Assembly: GCA_036345935.2 (NCBI GenBank)
Contig: JADWOT020000006.1
Location: 8,220,519-8,284,518 of the forward strand
DNA length: 64,000 bases
Direction: 5' to 3'
Source of the DNA: Taenia hydatigena
Lineage: Eukaryota > Platyhelminthes > Cestoda > Cyclophyllidea > Taeniidae
In this document: positions 11,221 through 25,108 of the stretch, piece after piece
How the letters are laid out: every line of letters starts with the position of its first letter
How positions within the stretch are numbered: the first letter of the stretch is position 1
The notes under the pieces: model-generated
What the model was told of the DNA's origin: nothing
Databases searched by the model: none
What the model saw: only the letters and a program-made list of their open reading frames with translations
Translations under genes and position numbers: made by a program

Positions 11221-14200
11221 CACAGGAAACTCCATGAACATCTGCTGCACGTGGATTTTGCTGAAATTCTACCGAGGCTTATGGAATACTCCGTGATTGA
11301 GCCTCATGTCATCTCATTGTACTGCCCAGTCATCATGCCATGATTTGGCATTACTATCACCCCTGGTCATTATTCACATTCGCTTTCATGAAGAATGGAG
11401 GTGTGTAGGGGTGTGAGGTCCTCATAAAGTAGTTGCATGAAATGAGGGAGCCGATGTGGTAGCTGCTGCAGTGGTTGATTCCACGCTGCGGTCGCGTCAT
11501 GCTCATGGGATTTGTGTCATTGACACTCAGTTGAGATGAAGATATTACCATCATCCGATGAAGAGGCGTTGCAAGCGGCATTACAGTGTTGTTGGCATGC
11601 AAACTAAGCCTAACGATGAGGTGCGATTTGACGTTGTCTGTTTACGAGGATCTTATCGACGCAGAAACTTGAAAACGCCACCCATTAGCACAGTAGACCC
11701 CAGAAGACTGATGTGGAGGCTTTGCTTCCACCTTCAGGGTTAATTTTACGAGACAAATGATCTGTCCACAGTGTGATAGTGGGTTGGGATGTGCCTCGAA
11801 GGATGCTCACAAAAACAAGAACCCGTAGTTAACAACGAATGTGTATTTTGGCTTGAAGAAATCGGGTGATGTCAATGGTGTGCATGTGGCACAAAGGCGA
11901 CGGGAAATACAAAGGAATTGAGTGGACGTTAACCTGCTTGCAATTGACATGAACGTGGTTAGAATGTAGGGATGGGATCGTGATGGTCTGTAGGCAGAAG
12001 CGCTCAAGTGGCCGTTAATGTAGCTTTTACGCGAAATCACTTCAGGTAGGCAGATGAAGCAGTGAGCCTTCATTTCGTGCCAGGGTATCCTCAATGTCAA
12101 AATGCGGCTCATGGGCAAGAGAAGTTGTTTCCTCCAAACATTCCAAAATTTGGCTAATCGAAGGGGTGTGTTGTTCAAACTGAGAAGTTACTTCTCCTGA
12201 GGGGAAAATCGCTGAGCGTGTCATGCAGGTGACTTCAAACGCCAATCAATATATGGTGACATTCACGCTCCTTTGAAAGAAGGATGGGACAGTCTGTGGC
12301 ATTGGGTGCTTTCCACGGCACTTTTACCTCACTCCAAATTAACAATCTCAAACCACGCCGTGCACACGAACAAATGCTCGTCGGTGTCAGGCTGATAATG
12401 CCTGCATGTGGTTCCACGGTTTGGGTGACTGAACCGTTCTAATTGGAATGCTACCCCCTCCGTTGTTGGCTGCGGATCGTACTAACCCGTCATTCGCTTT
12501 AATGCAAGGCTCTCGATGAACAAGAAGGACACGCTTATAGAGGATGGGTTAATTTGGGACGCATGCGGTTCGATTTTCGCTCGGAGGAAGAGGGTGAGAT
12601 TCGTCAGTGTTGTGCTGCAGACGCGAAGTTTGTGAACTACGAAAATGTCGTTTTCATGTGCTTCTAGGAGCGCATTATCGAGGCAATTTGCATTTAACCT
12701 GAAGGTGGATTCATCCTTACGGACGGTTTTCAGTTCGGGGTCAAGGGGTGGTGTGATATCCTGTGCATATGAAGGTCATCAAATGAATCGGATGACAGGT
12801 CAAATGTGGTGGGTAGCGTGTTTTGGAGATAATGCAAGCAAAGTCAACCTTTGCTTGTTCAAAGTGTAGTTTTTTGTGGGTTGTTCTGAGGGGTGATTAT
12901 GAGTATTTTTTGGTAGTGTGTGTGTGTGCCACGTTAAGCAATCTTTAACTACCGTGATATCTTCCAAGTGTGAATGCGCAATGTGTGCTTAGTCACAATC
13001 AGAGGGAAACTTCAGAGTCCACTCTAGCTCCAAGACCCATGAGGCATTTGGAAATCGTTGATAAGAGGTGGGAGGTCGGGGAGATTAACAGCTTAGCTGA
13101 GGCGTTTGCAAAGCTCTAAGCCAATCTAGCCTGCAAACAATGCATGCAGGGGGAAAGTGACATGGTGCGGACTGACTGTTGGCGCGTGGCTTAACAGCGT
13201 GTGTAAGGGCAGCTTTATTTTCAGATCACCAAAATGGCACGATCACGTGTTTGGGGAGAGGTCAATGGAGCAGCCCTGTGGTGGGTAAATTACCACACAG
13301 AAGTCTTCAAAAAAGAATGCGTTTCACAGATGCTTATTTTTTTCCCAAGGATGCAATCATCTCCCTGTGGTAATTCTGAAGAACACGGATCCACTACTTA
13401 CGGAAAATCTTTTGATTAATGTGCATCACTTTGCCTGATTCAACTAATTCAGTTGCTACTGCCTATCGGGTGGAATAAAAAACACTGTATCTGCATGCTG
13501 TGCGTCAAAATGTCGTAAAGTAATTCACTCTTCATGTATTTAGATGATTGTGGAAGCGGAACTGGTTAACAAAATCTACCACCGTCTTGATCCCTCCGTT
13601 TCAGCCATTGTCGGTTGGTTGAGGCCTCCTCATCACATGTCTTAGTTGCTTTACCGCTTTACAAATAAAGTTTGCTTGTCCGTGTTTAGTTTATAGGCTT
13701 GATTTAAAACCTTTACGTTTGTAAAGGGCCATTTAAGGAAGTAAACGGCCTAATCAGATAGTAGAAGGCTTCCACTCTTTACCGAAATTCTTGTCGATTT
13801 TCCTTAGCTTGGATCTTAGCGCTATTTCATTTAGGTCTACGTTTTTGGTGGAAATATTTTTTACTGAATGGTGTTTATTCTGTGTACTTATTTGCTGATA
13901 CACTTTATTACTTTTTAAATAGATGGATTTTTAACATCACTGTAATCGGTAGTAGATTGGCTCGTGCTTTAAATGCCTAAATGCCTTTTTAAAAGATTTT
14001 ATTATTTATAGTTTATATTCTCAATGCATTTTAAGCTAAACAACGTAGGTCGTTGGTGGAATGAGTGTATTTCAGTGCTTAAACTTTGGATTGCGAAGTG
14101 ATTGCTTCGGTATTTATGCCACAACTTCCAGTTCATCTCATTCATTATCAAACTTCTTTGTCTAATCAGGAACACGGTGAAGTGTACTGCTGTCATTTGA

Positions 14201-17200
14201 ACAGTCATTCAGGGCGTTGCCCCGCTATGGATTGATTACTGTCAAGTTTAAACTATGCTAACCCTCCACTCAGTTGATCGCGGAGGGGACAGTGCGTAGG
14301 TAGATCTACACCGGACTACTCACATCTGGAAGCTAATTAAAGGTTAAATTGAATAGGAGTTGTGATATTCAAAAAATGGTACCTTTTAAATGTTTTGTGT
14401 TTTACAACGGAACTTGTACCAATCTTGCGTTTGATAACAGGGGGGTCTTCAATTTCTTGTCGTCATGACGATTCTTAGCCCCTTTGCATGCGATTTATAA
14501 TTTATTTTTGTTATACTGACATGTTTTATTACTTCTTTGGTCCAAATGACTAAAAACTAGATTCGGGGTGGTTGCATTCGAAACCCAAAAGTTACCTAAG
14601 AAGGCTGAACCTGAAGAGACTCACTGTGGAGGAGCTGAAGTGTCATCGGCTTTTGGCTAACTTCAATCCCGAGTTCGGTACAACGGTCGCGACCAGGTTA
14701 AATTAGGTCTTACGAAATTAAAATAGACTTCTCCCCGTATATTTAGTTTTATGAATTCGCGCATAGGATTCGCTTGCTGCAGCAGAACGTCGTTTAGTCA
14801 TCAGTGCTAAAACCTCGAAATTCACGTTGCTCCAATCCACTTCGTCTTGGAAAGGCGCGACACCCAAGCATATAGGAGTCGCAGCTAAAATCAATGCCAT
14901 TTAGCACTTGCACTTCCCAGATGCTTAAAATTCACTTAGGTGGGTCGCCATGGTAAGCGCCGTAGCCTCTCTCAATGATATCCTCACAGCCTCCTGCCTT
15001 TGAAACCGATAGAGGCCATTTAGTAGAGTTATATTTGCACAAATGCACTGTTAACAACTTGCTCTCTTCAGTTTTGGCAGGCTTTACCACCACTTTGATG
15101 ACACAGTACTTCTCCGTGTTTGTTGCCTTTTAGTCCTTCTGTAGGCTAATAATAAGTCATGCTCTTTTATTGCTATGCCCCATTACAGCTTCAGGGCTGA
15201 CTTGTGTGGCGACACAATTCGACGAGATGCTTCTCACCTCATTTGTCAATGTCAGAATAATGGCTGGTTCATTGACACTCCTTCAATAAACACTAGCCAG
15301 TTTTCTATGGCTTGTTCAATACAAAAATCGAGAGTTATCGCAATGAGGTTGATTGTAAACGGACTCATTCAACAATATACATTTATCCATCTTACACCCT
15401 TTCAAAGGCTTTACTTGTCGTGAAACCTAAATCGCTAATATGGAATAGCACCTGGAAGCCACAGAAATGAAATCTGTTGCTAGTTTCATATCATGGTTTT
15501 CGTTGAATTTGCCACACAACAATTGTGCGACCTACATATCACAACAAACTAAATGGTTCCGTCATTCAAAGCAGCATTTCTTGTTTGATCTGCTAGCAAC
15601 AATTTGATTCGGTTTTAGTGCGAAACGGGGATTTCACTCATTTACTTTTTTCGTTTTTTGCACCTGAATGACGTCCAATAGCATTTTACTGCTTTACTGA
15701 ATATACGCTGTACTTAGTGCAAAATTTAACCAATGTCACGGGGTCTGCCCAACTGAGATGGATACATTGCTAGAACAGCGTAGCTGCAAATTAGCACGAC
15801 TAATAACGACGAAATTGAAGGTCTGATCCCAACGAATTTAACACGAACTGGGGCTTCTGAAGCCCATAACGAACAATCGGCAAGCGGTGACCACTTTAGG
15901 TATTGGCTGCCATTCCACTTTGTCCATAGGCAAGTGGGGCGCATTTTAGTCACATGACAATTAGTGAAGCGAGCATGCTATGCGTCATTGTCTTTGCGAC
16001 AGGCGGCATCAGATCTCCCCACCTCGCCCCCCCTCCACCAAGTCAGCTGCGTGGGTGCGAGGGTGCCCCCCATGCAGGCGTCTCCTGTTCCCTCCGTCAC
16101 GTGACCGACTGACTTTGCACTGGCTTTGCAGCAGTCCATCTGATAGCAGCGACACTCCAGCTTTCTCCGTGCTGAATTTCTGGATTATGGCTTATTTTAC
16201 CCATGTCAGCCTAAGAGGGGAGATGATTTTCGGTCCCTCTCAATCTCTGATAGCATTTTGACCAGAAATGTTACCATCGTTTTTGTCCATTGTCCAACAA
16301 TATTTTAAATTAGAACGCTTCATTGATGACGATGGCTGCTTAATATTTTTTCGAATCCCAAAGTTCTCTTAACAGACGGGACTGCAATTACGTGTGGTGT
16401 ATTATCAACTTGAAAATAGGTAGAAATATTTACTTTAAAGATGTATTTTGCAACTGAAGTCTCTCCTTAGGTCGTACTAAGGTGCACCGGTATGAAAGGA
16501 AGATTTACTGTTGATGCACAGGGAGGTCGGGAGGCTACGTGTGGGCAGATGACCGTGCCGCCGTTATAGTGAATGAAGTCCTGGACAATGTGAACCAGCT
16601 CCCTTGATTCGAAACAGCAAATGTCTCCCTGTCCTTTCGTGCAGGCACAACAAAGGATTTGTGTATGATGTTCGGCTCGAAAACACTAAGCCAATTCGCA
16701 AGGCTACCATCCGTATGCCGAGATTTTGTAGCAGCCATCTCGATTTTATTCACGGCAGACTTTTTAGGCCTTATGTGCGCAAGAACTAATTGCATCAAAG
16801 AATAATGCAGTGCTAAAGGTGCGTCAGTTTTGAAGTATCACGGTTGGAGCTGTGAACCTGTGGTTAGTGTAGGTTCTGTCCTCCTTTCTGTAACTTTTTG
16901 CGGTGCTGAAAAACACAAACAGCTTGTAAGCAAGTATTTTAAGAAGGCTTTTAGTACGATTTTACGGCGCAAAGCACCGTAGCTTTTTAGGTTTCATATA
17001 GTTTTGTGCGTTTTTAACACGTACTTCACCAGTGTGACACCTTTTTGGTTGCCTACTTAGGTCCTGCATAACAAGTATGCGGTCTGTTTTCTATCACTTT
17101 GTGATAAATGGCGGCGGCAAATCAAGTCAAAATAGATTGCGTTAAAAGTAGTCTGGGAGATGTGGTATCTTATTGACCAGATGAAACTACGGTTTGGTCA

Positions 17201-20200
17201 CCACTTGTTCAGTCAAGGTAACGGTAGCTGAGTCTGAACGTGGATTGACTGGCCTTAACGAACCTGAGGGTCTCACATACCTTGACATGGTTTATGACCT
17301 TACTTAGGGATTGGGATCGTGGAAAGGCGTGTACTTTGTGGGGAAAGTTGTAGGCATACAGAAATCAATAGGGTAAACTAGAGAAATTGTAATTTTTAGC
17401 ATAAATCTGCTGAAGGTGGTTGCAACCCTAGAAAAGCACTCATGGTCAGTTTTCTAGAACTGCCCACGTTATATGGTCTCCGATCATTTTAGAGTCGTGT
17501 TCTCCCCCACTCCTTCCTGATTGATGCAAATCAATCAGAGGTTTACTTTGAGTATATCAATAACCAATCGGGGATCACCGTAAATTAGTTGTTACAAGAA
17601 GGCGTAGCTGGAGCCACCAACGCACAGTCCTCCAACCGATGGGCTTCTACATTGATTGCTTTTTTTTCTCACTGCGGCAATAATATGGATATTTGTACCG
17701 AAGTCTTGTCCTTTGATTGATCACTTTAAGGTTTGGTGGGACCCAGGCGACTCCCAAACGAAGAACCTCCACTGCATAAGCAGTTAGTGACTCAGTTATA
17801 ACGAGACCCCATAGATCTTAATCCACACTTGTAGCAAATTGGTGAGCAAAAAGACCAAAAATTCTACAAGAACACCTAACTTGGCAGACAAACGAATTTA
17901 TTGTTTGGACTAAGCACTGACGTTAATCCCCATATCACAGGGTCAAGAGGAAGTAGATTGCAGAGAAGCCTCAAAACGGATGAAAAAGGCCTGATCGCTA
18001 GTCGCCTAGAGGATGCAAAAACAGTCGAACCTGTTAAAGGAATAGAGGATTAGCTGGAGTTTCACCGACCTTAGGCTGCCTAGTCTTCAAAATGGCCTTC
18101 CGTTCCCGTAAGAGCATATCGCTTATTCAACATTCGTACATGATCGAACCCTGAAAAAGATCTGACTTTTCTTTTTCTTCTATTGAAGTTCATCCCAGTT
18201 CAGTTTTCATAATTCTCTATAATAGTGGAATTTTCCCGAGTGGCTTTGGTGCAAAATTTCCCTGGTGAACTGCAGCTGTTTGCAATCAAGGCTTCACATT
18301 CATTAGCGAGCTACTAATCGTTGAAAATGTGCAGCTAACTCAGGCCAGTAGTTTTGAAAGACTGATGAGGATGTCTATCATCCTATTTATAATTGGAGAA
18401 AATCTCAAACCAAAGCAGAATTGTATCAAATAACTTAAACTGCCACAGAACGGTCGCGTATGACGACACAAGGCCAGAGAGTACGTCCGAAATATGCTCA
18501 CAATCGGGATTTTGGAATGTCAGTTGCATGGAATAATCACGCGCGCTCTACTGTGCAACGCTGGGGTCTCCAGGGCGCACACGCTAACAAAAGGTCATGC
18601 CACTGCTTCTTGTGACAAATTGTGATTCGCTTTACCATTTAATAAATATAAAATTGAGTTAAAGTGTTCACAAAGGGGTTTTGAACCCGAATACGAAATG
18701 CTGATTTTGTGTGTTCTCAAAACCGGCAAATAAATTCCTCTTAAAGACGCATCGTGAAAAGTAGTTCCTCATAATGTCTCTAATTCGCTAGATCTATATT
18801 TTCTGCCATCTCTGAGCATAAATTGATATTTCAGTCCAAAACAAACCCTTCACTTTGTAATTGCGTTTGCTTAAAATTGTACCACTTAAGCATGCGGGTT
18901 TTTTAAATCGGATCGCAGTTTATCGTTTATTAAAGCTCATAAGACAAGGTCGCTCTGAGTGGTGTGAATTTTTTATGTTCGTTAATGAGTTTGGCTGTCA
19001 GCTACTTTGTTTATTTTGCGATACCATTTGGCTGTTCCGGTCACTTGATCATCTCAAGGTTGGCTTTCTGATTTGTAGGAGCTAGAAATTAGCATTCAAA
19101 ATTTGGCCTACCTATAGAAAATCTGCCTTACAGCTTCATAAAAAGGCTTGTCGCTCCAATGAATGCACGCAGAACCACGCTTGAAGGTCAATGCATAGGA
19201 GGACTTCAATCAACCATGCAACGAGGTTCCGGCTATGCGTGGCTTTGGGTTTCCCGAAGACCGCTTTGAAGTCTTGTTTTGCGTCTCTAACTAACAATTC
19301 CACACTCATCTCAGAGGCCGATTGTGACTTCGCTCTTTGAGTGGGCAAAAAGTCACATTCCACTGATTCTGCCTCCAAAATTTGGCAATGTTGACTGCAC
19401 TGGTGTTTAGACTTTTTGAATTTGTTCGAAGGTGAATACCACACATGTATGGATAAAATACCTGCTCCATTAGATTGTATTAGCATCCCGCTCAATCGTC
19501 ATACATTGAATGCATTGGTTTATCCAAAAGGATTTTGGGGGTGACTCCAAATTGGATAAGACCTGTGATTGTATCCAAATTCGTCTGCTTTTCAAGCGTT
19601 GGATGTATGTATTCTGCAATATAGGACAACTAAAAGCCATGACATATCCGAAGGGACTTTGGACGGACACTTCCTGTTGGCCTCGATCAGTCAAACACCG
19701 ATCCTAAGTGATTCGAATTAGTGTGCGGACGCACAGCTTTCTAGAAGGTCGCCGCCGTGTGACGCCCTTACCACTTCTTGATTGCATGTTCGGTTTGATG
19801 GCATGCTAAGTAAATTTATGGCCAGTCGATACTTTTCAAGCACATTTCCACCTTCATCGTACATTGTGCTACATTTCGAATTCGTTGAAAAAACGAAAAA
19901 AATTAAGAGCTTTGCCTAAAGTTGTGAGCTACGATTCCGTTGACCGTTTCATACGCGTAAGGTAGCGCAGGTAATTCGCAGTCTTCTTTTGCTTGTCCAT
20001 TGTGCAAGCTACCTCCTCTTCAATTCTTCTAATCTGTGTATACGGTCTTGCATATCCAGAAGCGAATTCATTATGATTATGATGACGCTAAATTGTAGCA
20101 ATTTGTAAAAAGGATAAGTAGAATGCCTTTGTTTAATTGTAAACCGTGAAAGTGATGACAAGCCGGTGGTCGAGAGCAGAGTTTTTCTTGTTTATTACGA

Positions 20201-22640
20201 CAGCCCTCATACCTGAGAAAAATGAGGTGACTATTAAATGGCGCCATTCGAATAAGCCATAGAAGTGTTTTTGAAACTTAATTATTTAGAGTAAATTTTC
20301 TCCAAAAATACTTGATGTGCACGAATCAAGGCGGATCACATATGGTTAGAGAGGGCAGATAACTTGTGATTATAGTGCTAATTATCCGTTAATCTCAGTT
20401 AATCACCCGCATTTACCCATCGTTTTGCTGTGTCACAAGTCAAAGTGAACACTGACGACGCGTTAGCAGAGGAAGTGGCGTTTCTTAGTATGACAATCAC
20501 GGCATGCAAGTAAAGCTTTCTTTCTAAGCAAAAAAAGATGCAACGCTTAAAGCAAAATGAGCAGCCTCCAAGAGCTTCAGTCTGGGATGGTAAAACGCAC
20601 GCAATCCTCGATTTTGGACCAATCATTCATTCATCACAGTTGTGTGGGCATTAATGCTGCACAATTGAATGTGGGGAAGATCAGTTGATTAGAATCAGTA
20701 ATGCGAGCCGGTCATAGCCTGGGAATAAAGCAAAACGGATGTTTTCAAGAGTAGAGAATAGTACGTGATTAAAATGTACAATTGCATTGAGATTTCAAAA
20801 ATCACGTTCACATTTGTTCTCCTGTGAAATCTTGACACTTAACTCTGTCATATGCGTTCTCGAGTGTTTGCATTCCCAGGGGATAGTTCAAAATGGACTT
20901 TGAAATGTGGGCCTCCCTCTCTCTCCTCTGTCGACCCTTCGGTGGTGACTGGCGAGCTCTTAGCGCAGTTTGACCTTCTCGCTGCCTGATGCGCAGTTGT
21001 ACGCCTAGATAATTAACTGGATATCCATGCAGTTGGTTCACTACTTCTGATGTGGATTCGCTTACCTTAGACACATCATCAATCACATGTCTTTTGTAAG
21101 CACAATCTCTTTCGCCACCTATTTTTCGTCGATGTTATTTCCTTTCCTTAAAAATGTCAGAATGTATGTTAAAACCTTCCAAGATGAATGAACCTGCGTC
21201 TAGACAAGACAAATTACCCATCAGACCGACGAATTCTACAAAACAATTATGCTTTTGAAATGATGGCATGATTCATATCTGGTCTGAATTCGTGATGACT
21301 CTTGGGAGAGCAGTGGTTACTAATTTTGGCTACCGGATGCTAAGCATGCTTTAAAGGATTTGATTTTGTTACGATGGCGAGACCTTAATTTGCGGTGCAT
21401 GACGGAATTTCAACTGTCAGTGTAAATCCATGTACTTGTTATGGTGAATTGAGGTACCTTCTGAAATTCAGTTTCGGTATGTGCTCTAATAATCACCTTG
21501 GTACCACTAGCACATCGACTTATGCGGCGGCCAGTAACAGTCAACATCAGTAACGCTAAAACGATCGCTTCCCTTCACACATGTCCCTTTCCCATGCATA
21601 AGTTCAAATTGTGAACCAAAATGAGCCGGTATTTTCTAACATCAATGGCATTACGTGGTCTTAATTATGCACTGTTATCATTTCTCCGAAACTTTTGATA
21701 GCCCCTACAATTTAAAATTACGCTTTTTGAAATCGACTTTAAGTGAAAACATACATTTCGTCAATCCCATCCCAGTCATTGAGTGAACCGAGTTGACCCA
21801 GCCTTATGCCTCAACTTAAAATCTGCCTAGTCTTTTAAGACCTATCAAACCAAAATGCATTTGAAGTGTGGTGAATTCTTGTCTTTGTGAAGTGATTATT
21901 TCTGAGGGAGCTACTAGTTCTGTGCTTGCCATTGCAGTATTAGCGTTTGAGTCATAACTTGAGCCCGTAATGTGATCTGCGCCGTTTACCGCATCCCACC
22001 ATTTCAACTCTAAAAAGCTTAATTGAATAATGTCACTTCTTATTCCAGCTATTGCTTTTGGAGTTTTGATACGAGGCATAGTAAGGCCTTAAGTCCTCAC
22101 CCTACTCTACCTTTGTGATAGTATTTCTCACTGGGTGTAACAATCCTTCGACACTTTTGGCCAAATAAAATACGACTTGTTCATTTGTTAGGTATGAGTC
22201 TGTCAAAACCCCGATTTAATTGTTATACTGCTTCTGTAACTGCCTGACATGCCATCCGACTCTTCTATCGTTCTTGTTTCAGTCGAAAAAAGTTTCACAG
22301 TTAAAACTTTCATTTTGTGGCTCACACTATACTTTGTTTCATTCCTGTTGTTGCCCTGCCTACTTTGTGACACAAATCGAGTTCTAGTTTCAGTTGTCAT
22401 AAAAGCGCGATGCATCGGCTTACCAGCACAAATATCGAACACTAAATGCAGAAGCTCCCGTCCAAACCCATATTAAAATTCTATATTTTGTTCATTTTAT
22501 TCACCGAAACAGACTTTCCCCAAATACCTACCAACTTCTTGCACTATCATAGAAGATAGCACAAAATAAATCTCCGTTGTCGTAGCTTGGGGAGCATTTA
22601 AATGCCTTCTTCAGGATGTGCACACTCACAGCTGCGCGCT
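11221..22640. other. Gene-poor stretch
   Basis: Frames are short and lack recognisable domains, start contexts or exon-like boundaries. From about 13.4 kb the sequence turns AT-rich. The longest frame (19136-19495, minus, 119 aa) has no domain or promoter that I can see. A small GC-rich patch at about 15990-16160 has a perfect E-box palindrome (16096-16105). Exons of a split gene could be hidden here, but I cannot support any. Confidence 0.4.
16096..16105. promoter_or_regulatory. E-box palindrome gtcacgtgac in a GC-rich patch
   Basis: A perfect 10-bp palindrome containing CACGTG, the class of site bound by bHLH-zip factors such as USF, MYC or TFE. It lies in a locally GC-rich, pyrimidine-rich island in otherwise AT-rich DNA. 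No gene start can be assigned to it, so a regulatory role is only possible. Confidence 0.25.
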
Positions 22641-22657
22641 CCTGCGTTGTACACCTC

Positions 22658-22713
22658 GGGGGCGGGTTAGCACCTAGACCGACACTTTGTGTTCACGGCT
22701 GGCCTTTATAAAT
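22658..22713 (+). promoter_or_regulatory. Candidate core promoter: GC box plus TATA
   Basis: A GC-box-like gggggcggg (around 22658-22666) is followed about 40 bp later by a TATA-like ttataaatt (around 22705-22713). Transcription would start about 30 bp downstream and run into the GC-rich small ORF at 22779. The arrangement is plausible but unproven. Confidence 0.35.
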
Positions 22714-22778
22714 TGTGAAATTTGCTAATTGTTAGCGTGGTTGTGTTCGGATCATCTCTTGGATGTGGATCCTATTGC

Positions 22779-22907
22779 ATGAATCCTCGATTTCCGCCGA
22801 CTAACGAATGGCTCCCGGATCCGCCATCGATCGACTGCGAGGTGCGGCGAAACACCAAACGGAGAACGCGCCTCTACGCCAACATTCACCAACAGCCAGG
22901 GCAATAA
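22779..22907 (+). CDS. Small basic ORF (42 aa) behind a GC-box/TATA promoter
   Basis: I do not recognise this protein. ATG at 22779 opens 42 codons ending in TAA at 22907. The start is proline-rich (MNPRFPPTNEWLPDPPS), followed by a basic stretch (RRNTKRRTR) and a Gln-rich end. The open frame runs upstream to 22722 without another ATG, and a short out-of-frame uORF starts at 22763. Base composition is clearly more GC-rich than the flanks, and a GC box and TATA-like box lie just upstream, which is the main support. It could be a real micropeptide, the first exon of a longer gene, or chance. Confidence 0.3.
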   Translation: MNPRFPPTNEWLPDPPSIDCEVRRNTKRRTRLYANIHQQPGQ

Positions 22908-22910
22908 TTA

Positions 22911-24480
22911 ACGATTTGGGATGAATTTGAGGCTTACGCTATTTTCCCGACCTGGCACATGTGTAACAGCCTAACCACGCCTTTGGATTGATTGATTGAT
23001 ACAGTCCCCCTGATTGTAATGAAGGAAATGGAGTCATTTTGATAAACAAGTGCAGCTGATGATCCATGCGATTAAATATGCACGCGCCCATGCCAATTTA
23101 TTTGCCCCTCCCCCTCCCCTCCCTTTTTGATATGACAAATGGATGTGTACGCATACGCCTTCAATCAAATTGTGCCACCTTCCACATTTGTGAAAATTTT
23201 GATCGCCGAAAGCGACTCTCCACCCCCAACTTTTATTCAATTTAACGAACTAGGTAGCCTTTTAATGCACCAACAATATGGATAAAATACCCAGAACCTC
23301 GCGATGCACTTGTTTTCGTATAATTATCACGTAAACATCAAATGACAATAGTCGCTCCATGTTCCCGTAAAAAGTACGGAATCGAGATGCGCTAATACAC
23401 AACCCTGTCTTACTAGCGACTTATAGGGTGTGTCACAAGAAAAGAGCTTCGACGTCGGCGCACATTCAACATTACTTAGGAATGCGATTATTCCACTTAC
23501 TTGACTTATTCAAATGGAGTTCACACCTAATATTTAGCTCTTGACTTGTAGAAATAAGTATCACGATACTCACACAGCACGAGGAAGGCGCCTGAGGAGC
23601 AGAAATGTAACCCATGCCTGAACGACAGTATTGAGTCCCGTCAGTCGAACGGATCCATCGACACCTCTCGCGAATTCTCGCATTGGGTGACCTACATGTG
23701 CGTAATTTCGATGAGTAAACTAATTGTTTCGTTGCTCATTTAGCCAGTAATCCAAGTAATCATAAGTGGTTCTACTGCCATAGATCGTATGATCGACCAA
23801 ACTTTCATTTCGCTTTCGGGTCAAGACTAGGCCCAAAGCCTTCATGTTAGTGGCAATTTAATCGGAAGACTACTCTTTGCACTTACACTCAAACGAACGA
23901 ATCTCAGAGGAATTCATCTAAGGGCTAAAAGTAGTAAGAGCACTACCGATCTCTCTTGATAATGGTGTCTGGTGAGTCCGAATCTTCGAAGCTCAGTGTC
24001 TGCTGCAAAATCGCCCTACCTGGGGAAAGTACAACTAACGTGTGCGAGGATAGGGTGAATGATCAGACATTCCATAAGTGAACGGCTAACCCCCTGCACA
24101 GGACTCTACTTCCTGCTGCCAACCCGGCGAAATAAGCTTGGGGACGCCACGCCCCAAACCAAATCCCAACTCCCAATCTCTTAAAGAGCCAAATGTCAAC
24201 GTGTAACCAACTCAACTACCATCACTTTGCCAATGGCACCGATAAACGAATATCCGCACACTTCCGTCACTGTTAGCGCAAAAATAGCTCACGTACGCAA
24301 GTCCCGTACCCAACTTGGGAACCACAATCCGACAGCCAATTTAGAAAATGCTCTTGACTACCCTACATGGTTCACAAACTAACGTCCTTAGCCCGGACAC
24401 GCACCCAGAGGAGTGACGTCAGCCGACCGGCCGACTAGCATCTGAGGAGAGAGGAACCACCTTCGGGTACGCTAACCCTT
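22911..24480. other. Non-coding stretch
   Basis: I see no credible gene. It contains a short ATTG tandem (near 22985-23000) and a perfect cAMP-response-element-like octamer tgacgtca at 24414-24421. That octamer lies on the 3' side of the minus-strand gene at 24654, so it is not an obvious promoter element for it. Confidence 0.4.
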
Positions 24481-24559
24481 TTGATACGCATACATGCGTG
24501 CAAACTGTATTGAACTTTAAAAAAGTAAGATTAAAAGATATTTACATAACACGGGGAAT

Positions 24560-24567
24560 TCTTTATA
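24560..24567 (-). terminator. Possible poly(A) signal (TATAAA variant) for the 24.65-kb gene
   Basis: About 90 bp downstream of the minus-strand stop codon, the minus strand reads tataaag, a known weaker variant of AATAAA. No canonical AATAAA lies closer. Assignment is tentative. Confidence 0.3.
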
Positions 24568-24653
24568 TAATAGGCCAGAGAAGGGAGAGTGAGGTACGAT
24601 TCGGGGAGAGTAGCTGAAGAAAGAGCTAGCGCGTGTAGACCGATCAGCTGAAC

Positions 24654-25055
24654 TCACTCCACCTGAGACGCACCAGGCTGCTTAACAGCGCTGGCGCCGC
24701 TACCATCTAGAAATCTCCGTAGAAGGTATGCGCCAAGAGGTTCCGTTCCAGGCGCGGAAGGAGGTAGAGAAGACACAGACCGAGAGGTCGATGAAATTGG
24801 CACTAATGGTGACGGCGTTGACGTTGAAGGCCGTGGTAACTGAGGTTCTGATTGTATGGAGAGAGGATCTTTGTATTCTTCTTTCAGGGAGTTGGATGAA
24901 CTGCAGAAGGTGCCATCTCCAGCGGGACGCCGCTTCCTGTTTAGAGGAGGAATCCAGTCGAAGTAGCACTCCCACTCCGAAGGGTACTCCTCGCAGAAGC
25001 CGCTGTCCGCATACTCTACCTCCAGATCGTACCGTGGGTCAACGAACGAAAACAT
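24654..25055 (-). CDS. Orphan single-exon protein, 133 aa, acidic aromatic N-terminus and Ser/Pro-rich tail
   Basis: I do not recognise this family. The 133-aa frame starts at ATG 25055. Residues 1-37 are acidic and aromatic, including two Cys and the cluster EWECYFDWIPP. A basic patch NRKRR follows at about 39-43, then a Ser/Pro/Thr-rich, probably disordered region at about 65-105, and a short C-terminal segment with GAYLLRRFLDG. The frame is GC-rich relative to its flanks. A TATA-like cataaata lies about 55 bp upstream and CCAAT boxes about 110-170 bp upstream. That matches the promoter style of the antizyme genes and supports a real intronless gene. The Ser/Pro-rich part and basic patch would fit a short-lived regulatory or nuclear protein, but that is inference. 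There is no signal peptide or membrane segment. Confidence 0.6.
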   Translation of the reverse strand: MFSFVDPRYDLEVEYADSGFCEEYPSEWECYFDWIPPLNRKRRPAGDGTFCSSSNSLKEEYKDPLSIQSEPQLPRPSTSTPSPLVPISSTSRSVSSLPPSAPGTEPLGAYLLRRFLDGSGASAVKQPGASQVE

Positions 25056-25108
25056 CCCGCGAGGACGAAAAAGAGCAACACTATGATCTCCAGACTGAAA
25101 TGCACGCG

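Noticed and set aside
19136..19495. 119-codon minus-strand frame
   Set aside because: No recognisable domain, promoter, splice sites or compositional contrast. A frame of this size is expected by chance in 64 kb.
24654..25055. Possible CDK-inhibitor (p21/p27-type) relationship of the 133-aa orphan, because of a W-x-x-Y-F-D-W cluster
   Set aside because: Only a few aromatic and acidic residues resemble the Kip motif. The cyclin-binding motif and expected spacing are not seen.
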